Assembly: GCF_900105735.1 (NCBI RefSeq)
Contig: NZ_LT629793.1
Coordinates: 4,960,001 to 5,024,000 of the forward strand
Source of the DNA: Pseudomonas yamanorum
GTDB taxonomy: Bacteria > Pseudomonadota > Gammaproteobacteria > Pseudomonadales > Pseudomonadaceae
Length of the DNA: 64,000 nucleotides
Reading direction: 5' to 3'
Below the pieces are notes generated by a model that was not told the origin of the DNA, searched no databases, and saw only the letters and a program-made list of their open reading frames with translations. Positions 63,894 to 64,000 of this stretch are shown piece by piece (within the stretch, counting starts at the first letter, position 1; every line of letters starts with the position of its first letter). A program made the position numbers and the translations under genes.

Positions 63894-64000
63894 ATGAAAG
63901 CGATCAGTCGCCTCGCCGTAGCTATTTCCGTTGCCTCGTTGTTTCCCCTCAGTGCTTTTGCCGCCGACTCGAAAGGGACGGTTGAAGTTGTGCATTGGTG
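63894..64000 (+). CDS. gtsA: Sugar ABC transporter substrate-binding protein, N-terminal part
   Basis: Only 35 codons are in the window: a signal peptide (MKAISRLAVAISVASLFPLSAFA) and the mature start ADSKGTVEVVHWW, as in the glucose/mannose-binding GtsA of pseudomonads. AAAGG lies 9 bases upstream. Confidence 0.85.
   Translation, partial: MKAISRLAVAISVASLFPLSAFAADSKGTVEVVHW

Overview
The window comes from a Pseudomonas chromosome, most likely the P. fluorescens group. The evidence is a core gene order known from pseudomonads (gcvH-gcvP-sdaA-gcvT next to gcsR; arcDABC; cpxR/spy/cpxA; yciB-PHP-yciO-scpA-scpB-rluB; imelysin-bifA-sodB-argO-argP; an AGE epimerase before gtsA), high-GC codon use, and eleven REP-type intergenic doublets. 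I see no rRNA, tRNA, CRISPR array, prophage or replication origin. Most of the window is ordinary chromosomal backbone.

Layout. 0-10 kb: a two-partner secretion pair (tpsA, cut by the window edge, and tpsB), L-lactate dehydrogenase with a divergent LysR gene, a hybrid histidine kinase, a FadL-type porin and a cysteine-free 523-residue orphan. 10-13.5 kb: nadA, a large palindromic repeat with a REP core, an RDD protein and a cold-shock protein. 13.5-21.3 kb: glycine cleavage/serine deaminase operon with a sigma-54 promoter, three GcsR-type operator sites and the activator gcsR; no glyA is present. 21.5-29.5 kb: arginine deiminase operon, a divergent second arcD copy coupled to alkA. 29.6-34.3 kb: CoA transferase, Cpx-like two-component system. 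34.3-40.4 kb: cell-division/chromosome-segregation housekeeping cluster. 40.5-43.6 kb: a two-gene unit (M29/NicX-like enzyme plus a 45-residue peptide gene with a strong ribosome site) and aroP with an overlapping upstream ORF. 43.6-46 kb: a second copy of the palindromic repeat, interrupted by an IS481-family element and by a 154-bp MITE. 46-53.3 kb: arfB, two MFS transporters, small proteins, an HD protein, an Mpo1-like protein, an AraC regulator, trkH. 53.4-61.4 kb: Fur-box imelysin, bifA, sodB, argO, an ACT protein, argP, an SDR. 61.5-64 kb: a membrane-anchored coiled-coil protein, an AGE isomerase and the start of gtsA, the last two sharing a promoter-proximal motif.

Three signals stand out. 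(1) The 45-residue peptide gene at 41553-41690, followed by a hairpin and the M29-like enzyme, has the organisation of a minimal RiPP (ribosomally made, modified peptide) operon; no product is known to me. (2) The two palindromic composite elements (about 310-bp inverted arms around a REP doublet; both 807 bp once insertions are removed) are flanked by a symmetric, gene-direction-independent strand asymmetry: DNA to the left is G+T-rich on the plus strand, DNA to the right is A+C-rich, fading over 0.5-1 kb. This is what recurrent breakage at the element with 3' single-strand exposure would leave behind. (3) The GcsR/sigma-54 control region is readable in full.

Functionally, the backbone genes link amino-acid catabolism (glycine, serine, arginine, aromatic uptake), lactate and sugar use, envelope stress, iron, c-di-GMP signalling and oxidative defence. 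Start codons were moved downstream of the longest possible ORF wherever ribosome sites or family conservation demanded it; these choices are stated per gene.
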